Assembly: GCF_000190415.1 (NCBI RefSeq)
Contig: NZ_AEWF01000001.1
Coordinates: forward strand, 558,001-622,000
Origin: Candidatus Odyssella thessalonicensis L13
GTDB taxonomy: Bacteria; Pseudomonadota; Alphaproteobacteria; Paracaedibacterales; Paracaedibacteraceae
DNA: 64,000 nt
Reading direction: 5' to 3'
Part shown: one piece after another, positions 34,838 through 43,075 of the stretch
How positions within the stretch are numbered: position 1 is the first letter of the stretch
Layout of the letters: each line of letters opens with the position of its first letter
Notes under the pieces: generated by a model
Told to the model about the DNA's origin: nothing
The model's database searches: none
Seen by the model: the letters and a program-made list of their open reading frames with translations, nothing else
Made by a program: the position numbers and the translations under genes

Positions 34838-36315
34838 GCCACCCCCTCAGCGATGGCAATCTGGTCTTTTCCCAAGGGTAAAATCTCATCAAGTTGCCCT
34901 GGAAGCGCCGCAGCCCACTGGGTAATACTCCCCGCCCCTAAGCAGATGACCATATCGCCTGACTCGGCAATTGTGGCAACGAGAGGCGCTAGCTCTTCCG
35001 CCTCATTAATGGTATAAATTGCTTCCTTACCGGCGGCACGTACAGCTGCGGCTAAGGCTTCTCCTGTAACCCCCTCAATAGGGGTTTCACCTGCAGAGTA
35101 AACTGAAGAGATAATAATTTTATCAGCATGATTAAAGCACGCCGTAAAATCATCAAATAAATGCTTCAATCGAGAATAGCGATGCGGCTGCATAACAGCA
35201 ATAATTTTTCCTCGGCAAGCTTGGCGGCCGGCTTCCAGCACGGTATTAATTTCAACAGGATGATGAGCATAGTCATCAATCACGGTAACGCCATGGGAAA
35301 CGCCAACACGCGTAAAGCGACGTTTCACGCCTTTAAAACCAGCGAAAGCTTGACGCACAGCATCATCATCGACGCCCAGCTCTTGGGCAATGGCAACAAC
35401 GGCCAAACTGTTCTGGACATTATGACGACCGACCATAGGTAAGAAGATATCCTTTATCCGGCGCGGCAGCGCGTGAATCTTACTATTTGAGGTTTGGGTG
35501 ATGAGAAGATTATTGGCAACAATATCTACATCAAAAAGGATTCCTTCGGCCGTTTCACGCAAGTTTACGGCTCTGACGTTGGCATCTTCTGAATACCCAT
35601 AGGTAATCAAACGTCGATCATTAATTTCGGGCACCATCGACCTGACCACCGGATGATCGACACACAACACCCCTAAACCATAAAAAGGGATACGTTCAAT
35701 AAAGGTTACAAATGCATTTCTTAAACTGTCAAAATCCGCATAGAAATCCATATGCTCAGAATCGATATTTGTTACCACAGCAATGGTCGCGGGCAGCCGT
35801 AAGAAACTGCCATCTGATTCATCAGCCTCAACAACAATCCACTCCCCTGCTCCTAGGCGAGCATTGGTTCCATAAGAATTAATAATTCCGCCATTAATGA
35901 CGGTGGGATCTAACCCTGCCGCATCAAACAGCGCAGCGGTCATGGACGTGGTCGTCGTCTTACCATGGGTGCCGCAGATGGCAACAGATTGCTTTAAATG
36001 CATCAGTTCCGCCAGCATCTCAGCGCGTCGGATCACCGGAATACGCAAACGCCGCGCTTCCATAACTTCAGGGTTATCAGCTTTAACTGCTGTTGAGACC
36101 ACGACAACTTGAGCACCCACAACATTTTCAGCCGCATGGCCAATTTGAATGCGCGCCCCTAAAGACCGCAAGCGTTGTACGTTCGGATTTTCACTGACGT
36201 CGCTCCCTGTCACCTCATACCCCAGGTTCACGAGAACCTCGGCTATACCACTCATACCTATACCACCAATACCAACAAAGTGAAGCTGCCGAACAGTTTG
36301 AGGAGGAACGCGCAT
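34834..36315 (-). CDS. murC: UDP-N-acetylmuramate--L-alanine ligase
   Basis: A 493-residue Mur ligase that adds L-Ala to UDP-MurNAc with ATP. It shows the N-terminal Rossmann motif HFVGIGGIGMSGIAEVL, the ATP loop GTHGKTTTTSM, NIDSEHMDFYADF and DDYAHHPVEINTVL, followed by QPHRYSRLKHLF. Length and motif order are standard. Its start ATG follows a purine-rich GAGGAACGC-type site only weakly. Together with murB it shows that a peptidoglycan precursor pathway is kept. Upstream is a spacer to a divergent exported-protein gene rather than murG/ftsW. Confidence 0.95.
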   Translation of the reverse strand: MRVPPQTVRQLHFVGIGGIGMSGIAEVLVNLGYEVTGSDVSENPNVQRLRSLGARIQIGHAAENVVGAQVVVVSTAVKADNPEVMEARRLRIPVIRRAEMLAELMHLKQSVAICGTHGKTTTTSMTAALFDAAGLDPTVINGGIINSYGTNARLGAGEWIVVEADESDGSFLRLPATIAVVTNIDSEHMDFYADFDSLRNAFVTFIERIPFYGLGVLCVDHPVVRSMVPEINDRRLITYGYSEDANVRAVNLRETAEGILFDVDIVANNLLITQTSNSKIHALPRRIKDIFLPMVGRHNVQNSLAVVAIAQELGVDDDAVRQAFAGFKGVKRRFTRVGVSHGVTVIDDYAHHPVEINTVLEAGRQACRGKIIAVMQPHRYSRLKHLFDDFTACFNHADKIIISSVYSAGETPIEGVTGEALAAAVRAAGKEAIYTINEAEELAPLVATIAESGDMVICLGAGSITQWAAALPGQLDEILPLGKDQIAIAEGVA

Positions 36316-36525
36316 ATTAATCCATAGCTAAAATGATTTATTGTGATAGTCTAACAAACCCCTTTCAGATACTCAAGTTTATCGTCAAGGGAATCTAAGG
36401 TTAAGTGATTATGGTTGCAAAAGATATCAGTTCATCCCTCACAGAAATTTCATATTTTATTTAAAATTTCAATTTAAATGTATCAATATAATAAAAGTAT
36501 CCTGATCTATTATGGAGACATAACC

Positions 36526-37029
36526 ATGTTAAAATTTTTATTACTGGGGTCAGTTCTGTTAACTTCCACGCTAGCTGCTGACTCTAAAGCAGACCTTGAG
36601 TTCACAATGTTGCCGGGCACACCCACCTTACAGCGGCCAGGAAGTCCGGATATCCCCCGCCATTCATACGAGCACAACACTTATGAGCGTCTAAATTCCG
36701 CCTTCTTTAAAAGTAATGAAGAAGTGAAAAAACTTAACGACCGTCTAGAAAACGCCGAAAAGCAGATCCTAACGCTAGAAGGATTGGTAGCGTGTAGCAA
36801 TGCCAATCCGCCATTTTACAAGAAGATAATTCCGGCTGATAAAATCTTAGCTACCTCTTTCATCTTTGCCGCAATCTCCTTTTATGAAATGTATGCCTTT
36901 AGTGGCAGTACAGTTTTAGCAATGGGGACTTTTATGTCGACAATGTATTCTTGCTATTGCTTTTTAAAGCTTACCCGTAATGCTGCTAGTGTTGCCGGGA
37001 ATTCACAGATTATGAGTCGAATCGGATAA
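36526..37029 (+). CDS. Small exported protein with coiled coil and two membrane helices (167 aa)
   Basis: The start is taken at ATG 36526, behind GGAGACATAACC, not at an upstream in-frame ATG (36478) that would put a hydrophilic tail before the signal. The signal peptide MLKFLLLGSVLLTSTLAA is followed by a Pro-rich acidic stretch, a coiled coil near residues 55-85 (EEVKKLNDRLENAEKQIL) and two hydrophobic helices near residues 105-150, ending hydrophilic. Family unknown. It is 38 bases upstream of the 779-residue gene and probably co-transcribed with it; a membrane anchor for that protein is possible. Confidence 0.65.
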   Translation: MLKFLLLGSVLLTSTLAADSKADLEFTMLPGTPTLQRPGSPDIPRHSYEHNTYERLNSAFFKSNEEVKKLNDRLENAEKQILTLEGLVACSNANPPFYKKIIPADKILATSFIFAAISFYEMYAFSGSTVLAMGTFMSTMYSCYCFLKLTRNAASVAGNSQIMSRIG

Positions 37030-37067
37030 AATCGATGAAATAAACTTTACTTTTTCGGAAGATAAAA

Positions 37068-39407
37068 ATGGAACCATCCCCCTCCTCTACTGTCGTATCT
37101 GTCATTACTGGTATTATTCAAAGCTTGAGCATTGCCACGACCACCTTAAAACCCCCACCCCCCGACTTTCAGGCTGAGCCGTATGAATCTTATATTTATG
37201 AACTTGATTTGTCACCGACTGAAATTGCCTCCATTCCAGAAGAAATTATTGCGGCTTGGAAAGACCATATTTTTCGCACGCGCAATACCTTTAAGACCCT
37301 AATACCTGAGGATTCTTTGGCCGGTAAGCTTATTGAGTATGCCAAGAAACCAATAAGTGAGATGGAAGATAAAGTTACTAAGAATGTCTGTGATTTCTAT
37401 TTCAATCAGACTGACGAGGTAGACCGGATAGCCCTCAATCAAATATGGTCAATTTTCCGGTGGAGCTGGCGAAGAGTGGGCGATTATGTGGCCCATAACT
37501 TAGTGGAAGGGGCATTTTTAGGCTATAACGATCAGGAAAACTTTGAGCGCGCCACCCGCTTTAGCTTTCAACGCATGATGCATCACGCGGCGCGTACTGA
37601 CGCCTTAAGAGAATTAACTTTTCATCAAAGCCACCTATATTTCGTGCGCGACCGCCTCCCCCACATTGAAAAGATGGTCAAACAGCAATCAGAGAAGCAC
37701 AAATTGTGGCGCTACCGCTGGATGACGGCAGAAAAAGTAAACATTCTTAATGTCGTGCTCAATTTTCAATTAGAACTTTATCAGCATATCTTAGCCACCC
37801 TTCCTGACAATAGTTCTAATGAGTTGCGTTATATGGTCCTAAAGAACCATCATAAATTAAATCATATTCTAGCAGAGATTAAGGCTTCCTATTTTAACCA
37901 AATGGTTAAAATTAAACCCAAATCTTGGGCAGACCAAAAATGCCAAGACGCTGTTAATTGGCTCGCAGATCGCTTAACTGCATTGAGTACCGAGCCGATT
38001 ATCTCTTCCCGTCCTTTCTTAGAAGTTTATGCAGAAGCACTTAACGTCATCTGGGAAGTTTATGATCAACTGCTACCTGTGACTTTAAAAGAACGTAATT
38101 TTAATGACGCGTTAAGCGATTTCATTAATGCCATCTCAGCAGATAATTTTATTCAAGCTAAATGGATATCCTTAACCACCCTTACCCCGAAAACTAGCTT
38201 TAATTGGCTTGAGGAAGCAGCTAACTTTGAAAACTACAAGCGCGCTATTGATCGGCTTATCCATATCCAGAATCAAATGGATGAATTGATTACGCATCTG
38301 CATCATATTAATGACAAGCTATTTCAAGCTAATATCGATAAAAATCTGGACTCAAATTCGCTTTACATAAAAGTCAATAATTTAATCTACAGTGTTTGGG
38401 ATTTACGCAACAAAATTGATGAACTGCGAATTTATTATCGGATGGCCTATTTAAAAAAACTTCGCACAACCGTTAATCTCTGCAGCAAGGATGTATGGGA
38501 AAGAGTAAAAGACTCAATTATCAACAAAGCCACCCGTAAAATCTTAGAAGGTAGATTCTTTGACCAAACCGAACAGCAAGAAGAAGTGGTGCGTCGATTA
38601 AGAGGGATTATACAGCACTATGAGGAAAAGTTATCGCAGATCAAATTACTGATAAGCGAATTACCCTTTGCCAAAGATTCGCCAGATGCAATTCCGGTAG
38701 AATTACTGGTCCCTGTTAATCGAGGCGAAGAATTCTATCCTGTTTTTTATACTTACAGTGCTTATAAGAAAGTCTTTGCCGATAAAAGGGTTATCACAGC
38801 TGAAATCATACAGCAAACTTTTTATAATCTTAAACGTATTTGCCGTTTAATGCCGCAGGACGAATTCTGGCAGCAACAACGGCAAGAAATAGAAAAGTAT
38901 ATCCATCTTGACCGTCAATTTGAAAAGTTATCTCTTCTAGTTAATATCTATAGCCAGATGCCAGGCGAGCATCCATTGTCTGAAAATTATAAGTTACTCA
39001 GTCATATTCGCGAGACAGCAAAACAATGCCGAGAAGACATGCCCTGTTATTTCCATAAATATGTTACGTCAGAATGGAATCGCCGCACGTCACTTAATTT
39101 GGAAAGAGTAACAAGTAGCCTATCTAATAAAGCTTCCCGCCTTAAGGAGGAAGGAAAGCTGTTTGATGACACAAAAGAGTTTACCGAGATTTACCCAGAA
39201 CTTATGGAAACTCTCGACCGCCTGGCGCGAAAGCTGGAGGATAAGATCAGTCTAAGTTATCAGAAATGTGACGGGATTATGGTTGGCAATATTTTGCTGC
39301 CTGTTCCTCCTCAAAATTCTCAACCCTCTACTCGAAGCAAACGACGTGATAAGCGTTCCCGTAGCTTACTTCTTCTAGAGCCTAAAGGCGAGGAAAAGAT
39401 ATCTTAA
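37068..39407 (+). CDS. Large helical protein of unknown function with a basic C-terminal tail (779 aa)
   Basis: I do not recognise this family. The protein is nearly all alpha-helical, rich in Trp, Tyr and charged residues, without a clear signal peptide. The start (MEPSPSSTVVSV) follows GGAAG and cannot be moved upstream because of an in-frame TAA. A mildly hydrophobic stretch VVSVITGIIQSLSIA lies at residues 9-23. The last 86 residues form a module of helix (FTEIYPELMETLDRLARKLE), a Pro-rich spacer (LPVPPQNSQPSTR) and a strongly basic segment (SKRRDKRSRS). This module is repeated as a separate gene at 41674. It could be a host-directed structural or effector protein; no catalytic motif is seen. 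Confidence 0.7.
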   Translation: MEPSPSSTVVSVITGIIQSLSIATTTLKPPPPDFQAEPYESYIYELDLSPTEIASIPEEIIAAWKDHIFRTRNTFKTLIPEDSLAGKLIEYAKKPISEMEDKVTKNVCDFYFNQTDEVDRIALNQIWSIFRWSWRRVGDYVAHNLVEGAFLGYNDQENFERATRFSFQRMMHHAARTDALRELTFHQSHLYFVRDRLPHIEKMVKQQSEKHKLWRYRWMTAEKVNILNVVLNFQLELYQHILATLPDNSSNELRYMVLKNHHKLNHILAEIKASYFNQMVKIKPKSWADQKCQDAVNWLADRLTALSTEPIISSRPFLEVYAEALNVIWEVYDQLLPVTLKERNFNDALSDFINAISADNFIQAKWISLTTLTPKTSFNWLEEAANFENYKRAIDRLIHIQNQMDELITHLHHINDKLFQANIDKNLDSNSLYIKVNNLIYSVWDLRNKIDELRIYYRMAYLKKLRTTVNLCSKDVWERVKDSIINKATRKILEGRFFDQTEQQEEVVRRLRGIIQHYEEKLSQIKLLISELPFAKDSPDAIPVELLVPVNRGEEFYPVFYTYSAYKKVFADKRVITAEIIQQTFYNLKRICRLMPQDEFWQQQRQEIEKYIHLDRQFEKLSLLVNIYSQMPGEHPLSENYKLLSHIRETAKQCREDMPCYFHKYVTSEWNRRTSLNLERVTSSLSNKASRLKEEGKLFDDTKEFTEIYPELMETLDRLARKLEDKISLSYQKCDGIMVGNILLPVPPQNSQPSTRSKRRDKRSRSLLLLEPKGEEKIS
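39149..39407 (+). repeat. 259-bp direct repeat, copy 1 (3' end of the 779-codon gene)
   Basis: This segment is repeated at 41709-41967 with a constant offset of 2560 bases, no indels, and about 28 mismatches by hand count (roughly 89 percent identity). It covers the C-terminal helix, Pro-rich spacer and basic tail. Similarity stops at the stop codon on the right and at GGAAGG on the left. Confidence 0.9.
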
Positions 39408-39875
39408 GATTAAAAGGTATATCGTCTTAAAGAAGATAAGGGGTAATATTTTATAAGAAAGGGGCTACTTAAAGAAGATTACCTCTAATTACCATACTGC
39501 TCAATAGAGGCAATAGAGACTTTAAAAGACAACCTAAGGAAAATAAGCAAGATTTTTTACGACAATTATAAAAAAGAAAGGTAGTAGAGTTTTAAAATCG
39601 ACAAAAGGAACAACTTAGCCATGACAGTAGATATTAACTCTTTATATGCTTACCTAGTTGGTCATTGCAAAGTTTCATTACATTTACTTGAAACCTTACA
39701 ACTTAATTGCTTATAGATAGTGATATTGAAAACGCTATTTATGCTTCGAAGAGATATCCCTTACTATTTGGCCCTCACCCCATAAGCCCTCAAGCGGAGT
39801 TTTAATGACACTAAATTATTTGCCTAATTAATATAACAACTGATTATCAAAATATACCAACTAAGAAAGTTAATA
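39408..39875. other. 468-bp AT-rich spacer before the Sel1-repeat gene
   Basis: Contains a possible 31-residue small ORF at 39621-39716 (MTVDINSLYAYLVGHCKVSL and 11 more residues) behind AAAGGAAC, too far for a good ribosome site. Otherwise no gene, hairpin or repeat that I can support. Confidence 0.3.
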
Positions 39876-41609
39876 ATGACAAAATTACTTTGCAAAATAT
39901 ATTATAATACCGCATCAATTTTTGCCTTATCCTTTAGTCTTGCCGCAGCTATGGATGTGGGCCCGCACCAAGAAACAAAAAAAGAAACTGATTACCAAAC
40001 TGAGACCGCTGCTACCCCGAAGGTAATCTCAAGCTTAGCTAAAGCCGGGGTTGAGCCAATAAAAGCCCAAGAAAGTCAAGACGCTCCCACAGCCTTATCA
40101 GATGCTAAAGGACACCGAGATATTAACAACTTATCTATGGAAGACCTACAGACTGAAGCTGCGGCCGGCAACCCTGAGGCTCAGTTAAATTTGGCAAAAT
40201 GCTATGAGAAAGGAAAAGGCATCCCTGTAGATTTCAATACCGCCTTTATGTGGTATCACCAGGCTGCTGCACAAGGATATGCACCTGCTCAATATAAAAT
40301 AGGTTACTTCTACTGGGAGGGCAAATATATTGCTAAGAGTTATGAAAAAGCCATCGAATGGTTTTTCAAGGCAGCACAAAAAGGATATGCAAATGCTCTA
40401 TGTTTACTAGGTATGGCTCATTGGTTAGGTAAAGGTGTAGAGAGGAATGAAAAGAAAGCCATTGAGTTTTTAACGCAGGCTGCTGCGCAGGGCCATAAAG
40501 AGGCTCAATATAATTTAGGCGTGACTTATTATGAATGTAAAGATTTACCTAGAGATGAAAAGAAAGCTGTTGACTACTGGCTCAAAGCTGCTGCGCAGGG
40601 ATTCGCCGGTGCTCAGCGTTGCTTGGGAACTTGTCACATGCGTGGCAGCGGGGTAGCTAAGGATGAAAGCAAGGCCATTGAGTACTGGTGCAAGGCTGCT
40701 ATTCAAGAGGATTCACGCGCTAAAAAGAAGATAACTCTGCACTTAGGGAAATTGCAAAATATTGCTGCTACCCCTATTGGCACAGCACAACCGATTCTTG
40801 AAATTCTGCATCAGTTGGCGCTCACTCTTAAAGATAAAAAGGATGCAGGCCTGATTTCTAATAAGGAGTGCTATATTCTAGAGCAGGTCAATAATCTAGA
40901 ATCAATTATCCTGCAAGAAAAGATGGCAACATTTGCGACAGAGCTCTCTGAGATTATCTTAGCCTTTAACAGTCCAGGGTTTATGGTTAAATTTAGCAAC
41001 CCAAAGAAGATTGCTGATTTTACCGAGATGAACAGTGAGCGAGAAATCCAAAGATACAGCCGTCTTGATGATTTAGTGTGTTGGGGACAGAATGCTGTTA
41101 AAATCGCTGATCTTTTACATCAAAAACTATTTGAGGAAAATAAAAAGGATTCACTTAGCTTTGCTCAAATGGAAGATCTGATAGCGGACAGATTAAATAT
41201 AATCTCTCAAAGTATCACCTCCCTTAGAGTCGTCAGAGAAACAGTAAATGCCCTCATAAAATCTTATAAGCCCGATCGTAATGATGAAGAATTCCAGCAA
41301 GAACAGAAGAGAGATCGAGGTGAATTGATCAAGTCTTACCGAGGAGAGGATGAAATAATCGCTACTACACTGGAAAATATCCTCCTTTTTGAGGCACCCA
41401 GCGGAAGTCGCAATTCTATCCTAAGATATTACGTTGATAGACTGATTTCTATTAACCGTGCTTTAGAGGAGCAGCAAGTGACTTATAAGTTTTTTAAAAC
41501 GCAGAGTAATACAATTAACTTTCTTAAATCTCAGTTACTAGCAATTCTTAAACAAGGTGTAAATGAGCGCAACAATCGCTTAAAAGATCTTTGCCCATGG
41601 TTAGCTTAG
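39876..41609 (+). CDS. Secreted Sel1-like repeat protein (577 aa)
   Basis: Signal peptide (NTASIFALSFSLAAA) followed by MDVGPHQETKKETDYQTE; the DYQTE leader is shared with the F-box repeat protein at 32002. Residues 91-280 hold five Sel1-like repeats of about 36 residues with the A-x-x-G-x-x-x-A-x-x-x-L-G pattern: EAAAGNPEAQLNLAKCYEKG, AAAQGYAPAQYKIGYFYWEG, AAQKGYANALCLLGMAHWLG, AAAQGHKEAQYNLGVTYYE and AAAQGFAGAQRCLGTCHMRG. The C-terminal 300 residues are helical and unassigned. Sel1-like proteins act as adaptor solenoids; several from Legionella contribute to host entry. An exported interaction scaffold is the safest call. Confidence 0.82.
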   Translation: MTKLLCKIYYNTASIFALSFSLAAAMDVGPHQETKKETDYQTETAATPKVISSLAKAGVEPIKAQESQDAPTALSDAKGHRDINNLSMEDLQTEAAAGNPEAQLNLAKCYEKGKGIPVDFNTAFMWYHQAAAQGYAPAQYKIGYFYWEGKYIAKSYEKAIEWFFKAAQKGYANALCLLGMAHWLGKGVERNEKKAIEFLTQAAAQGHKEAQYNLGVTYYECKDLPRDEKKAVDYWLKAAAQGFAGAQRCLGTCHMRGSGVAKDESKAIEYWCKAAIQEDSRAKKKITLHLGKLQNIAATPIGTAQPILEILHQLALTLKDKKDAGLISNKECYILEQVNNLESIILQEKMATFATELSEIILAFNSPGFMVKFSNPKKIADFTEMNSEREIQRYSRLDDLVCWGQNAVKIADLLHQKLFEENKKDSLSFAQMEDLIADRLNIISQSITSLRVVRETVNALIKSYKPDRNDEEFQQEQKRDRGELIKSYRGEDEIIATTLENILLFEAPSGSRNSILRYYVDRLISINRALEEQQVTYKFFKTQSNTINFLKSQLLAILKQGVNERNNRLKDLCPWLA

Positions 41610-41630
41610 GCTAACCCTCCCTTCTTACTC

Positions 41631-41648
41631 AGCGCCTTAAAAGGCGCT
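41631..41648. terminator. Palindromic hairpin after the Sel1-repeat gene
   Basis: A perfect inverted repeat AGCGCCTT-AA-AAGGCGCT lies 22 bases after the stop. A second hairpin, GGTTAGC-TTAG-GCTAACC (41599-41616), overlaps the stop codon itself. Neither is followed by a U-run, so terminator activity is probable rather than clear. Confidence 0.5.
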
Positions 41649-41673
41649 AGCTTAATCCCCACAAAGGTATTTA

Positions 41674-41967
41674 ATGAAAAATGGACAGCAAGAAAAACAT
41701 AGAAAAGTGGAAGGGAAGCTGTTTGATGAAACAAAAGAGTTTACCGAGATTTATCCAGAACTTATGGATATTCTCGCCCGCCTGGCGCGAAAGTTGAAGG
41801 ATAAGATCAGCCCAAGTCATCAGCAATGTGACGGGATTATGGTTGACAATATTTTGCCACCTGTTCCCCCTCAAAATTCTCAACCCTCTACTCGAGGCAA
41901 ACGACGCGATAAGCGCTCCCGCAGTTCACTTCTTCTTGAACCTAGAGGCGAGAAAAAGACATCCTAA
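41674..41967 (+). CDS. 97-residue protein: duplicated C-terminal module of the 779-residue protein
   Basis: The frame opens at an ATG behind AAAGG and encodes 12 novel residues (MKNGQQEKHRKV), then an 84-residue copy of the C-terminal module of the gene at 37068, about 82 percent identical at protein level. The copy keeps the helix (FTEIYPELMDILARLARKLK), the Pro-rich spacer and the basic KRRDKRSRS tail. It has no signal peptide. Many differences are synonymous (third position), hinting that the reading frame has been under selection. It may be a working mini-protein or the surviving 3' end of a tandem duplicate. Confidence 0.6.
   Translation: MKNGQQEKHRKVEGKLFDETKEFTEIYPELMDILARLARKLKDKISPSHQQCDGIMVDNILPPVPPQNSQPSTRGKRRDKRSRSSLLLEPRGEKKTS
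41709..41967 (+). repeat. 259-bp direct repeat, copy 2
   Basis: Partner of 39149-39407. The Sel1-repeat gene sits between the two copies, so the layout is repeat, unrelated gene, repeat. Confidence 0.9.
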
Positions 41968-42091
41968 ACTTTGAAGAATCAATTGATTAGGTGTACATGC
42001 CAGCATGTTTACTGCCAACCTTTATAATTCATATTGACACTATTATAAAATTTTACTTAAAGTGACTTGAAATTTAATTTAAAGGTGATAA

Positions 42092-42697
42092 ATGCTTAAA
42101 TCTTTCCTAAAATTCAGTTTATTATTGGGAATTTTTCCAGTAGCGAGCGCGGAGTATCTTATTAATGGTAACTCAGTTAAAAATATACTAAGAGGAACCA
42201 CCCCAGGCATCCATACAATTCATGCATGTTCAGGCTGCGACGACGATGCAGCTATTATTACCATGGACAATAATTCTATTGAGATCAGGTGGGATCAAGT
42301 CAACTGTAATTATAATGATTTCGGCCAGCGAAAGCTTGAAAGCAAGAGCGGAGTCTTAGCTACCTCTATCCTTAAATGTCCCTCTTTCCAAGATCAAGGC
42401 GGCTTGTTAGGCAACTCAAATACTCCGGTAGTTACCCTATACCTGAAAACAGCAGAGTTTATGCAAACCTCTCTTAATTTTAAGGATTCTCTTAAAATCT
42501 TACCTATTAATTCTTCCGCGGCCTTTCAAGGAATCGAATTAACCAAAAGAAATGGCACTATTTATCCTCTTATGGATGGTCAATGGGATTACACTACTCC
42601 CAACAGTGTTATTAAGAGTCTTAGCCTAAAGGAAGGCTTTCTAATTGTGGGATGTGATATAGGTTTCATCTTTGATACCACCCGCCTCAAGGCGTAG
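42092..42697 (+). CDS. Exported beta-rich protein of unknown function (201 aa)
   Basis: A signal peptide (LKFSLLLGIFPVASA, cleavage before EYLINGN) leads a compact, beta-rich mature protein. It has five Cys: two in HACSGCDDDA, then one each in VNCNYND, LKCPSF and VGCDIGF, suggesting disulfides or a metal site. No relative recognised. Start preceded by AAAGGTGATAA. A hairpin TGCATCCCTTC/GAAGGGCTGCA (42732-42766, one mismatch) about 35 bases downstream may end the transcript. Confidence 0.72.
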   Translation: MLKSFLKFSLLLGIFPVASAEYLINGNSVKNILRGTTPGIHTIHACSGCDDDAAIITMDNNSIEIRWDQVNCNYNDFGQRKLESKSGVLATSILKCPSFQDQGGLLGNSNTPVVTLYLKTAEFMQTSLNFKDSLKILPINSSAAFQGIELTKRNGTIYPLMDGQWDYTTPNSVIKSLSLKEGFLIVGCDIGFIFDTTRLKA

Positions 42698-42710
42698 CTA
42701 GACTTATTAA

Positions 42711-42914
42711 AAGATATCTAATAAACAAGGGTGCATCCCTTCTTTTATTAAAGAGGAAGGGCTGCATCAAATTACCATTCATTTAGAGGACTCAGTTATA
42801 GTTTGTCTTTTACCGCTTAAGGGAATTGAAAGCCCTGATAATATTAATACCCTTCTGGGAGGTAGGTCTACTATTCCATTCTCTGACTCTCTCATCATAG
42901 TATATATGCTTTAA
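42711..42914 (+). pseudogene. Open fragment without start codon in the spacer before ileS
   Basis: The 378-bp spacer 42698-43075 contains a 67-codon + frame bounded by stops, with the only ATG just before its end. It reads IPSFIKEEGLHQITIHLEDS, VIVCLLPLKGIESPDNINTL and ends IIVYML. The composition is coding-like but the family is unknown, and its 5' part overlaps a hairpin, so it may be chance. Nothing else is evident before ileS. Confidence 0.3.
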
Positions 42915-43075
42915 GACCACTCTGCAATCTCCCTTACAACAATAAGTGGATAAGATTGGGGCCGCTTAATACCATCATTAATGACCTCAAATCATCCTTA
43001 ACAAAAGTTCTCCTAGACCTTTAAGGTGAAACCGCATAAACTAGGCGCAAATAATTCTATTGAAACGACAGAAGA

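Noticed and set aside
42711-42914. Promotion of the start-less frame before ileS to a real gene
   Set aside because: It has no usable start and overlaps a near-perfect hairpin, so it is listed only as a low-confidence fragment.
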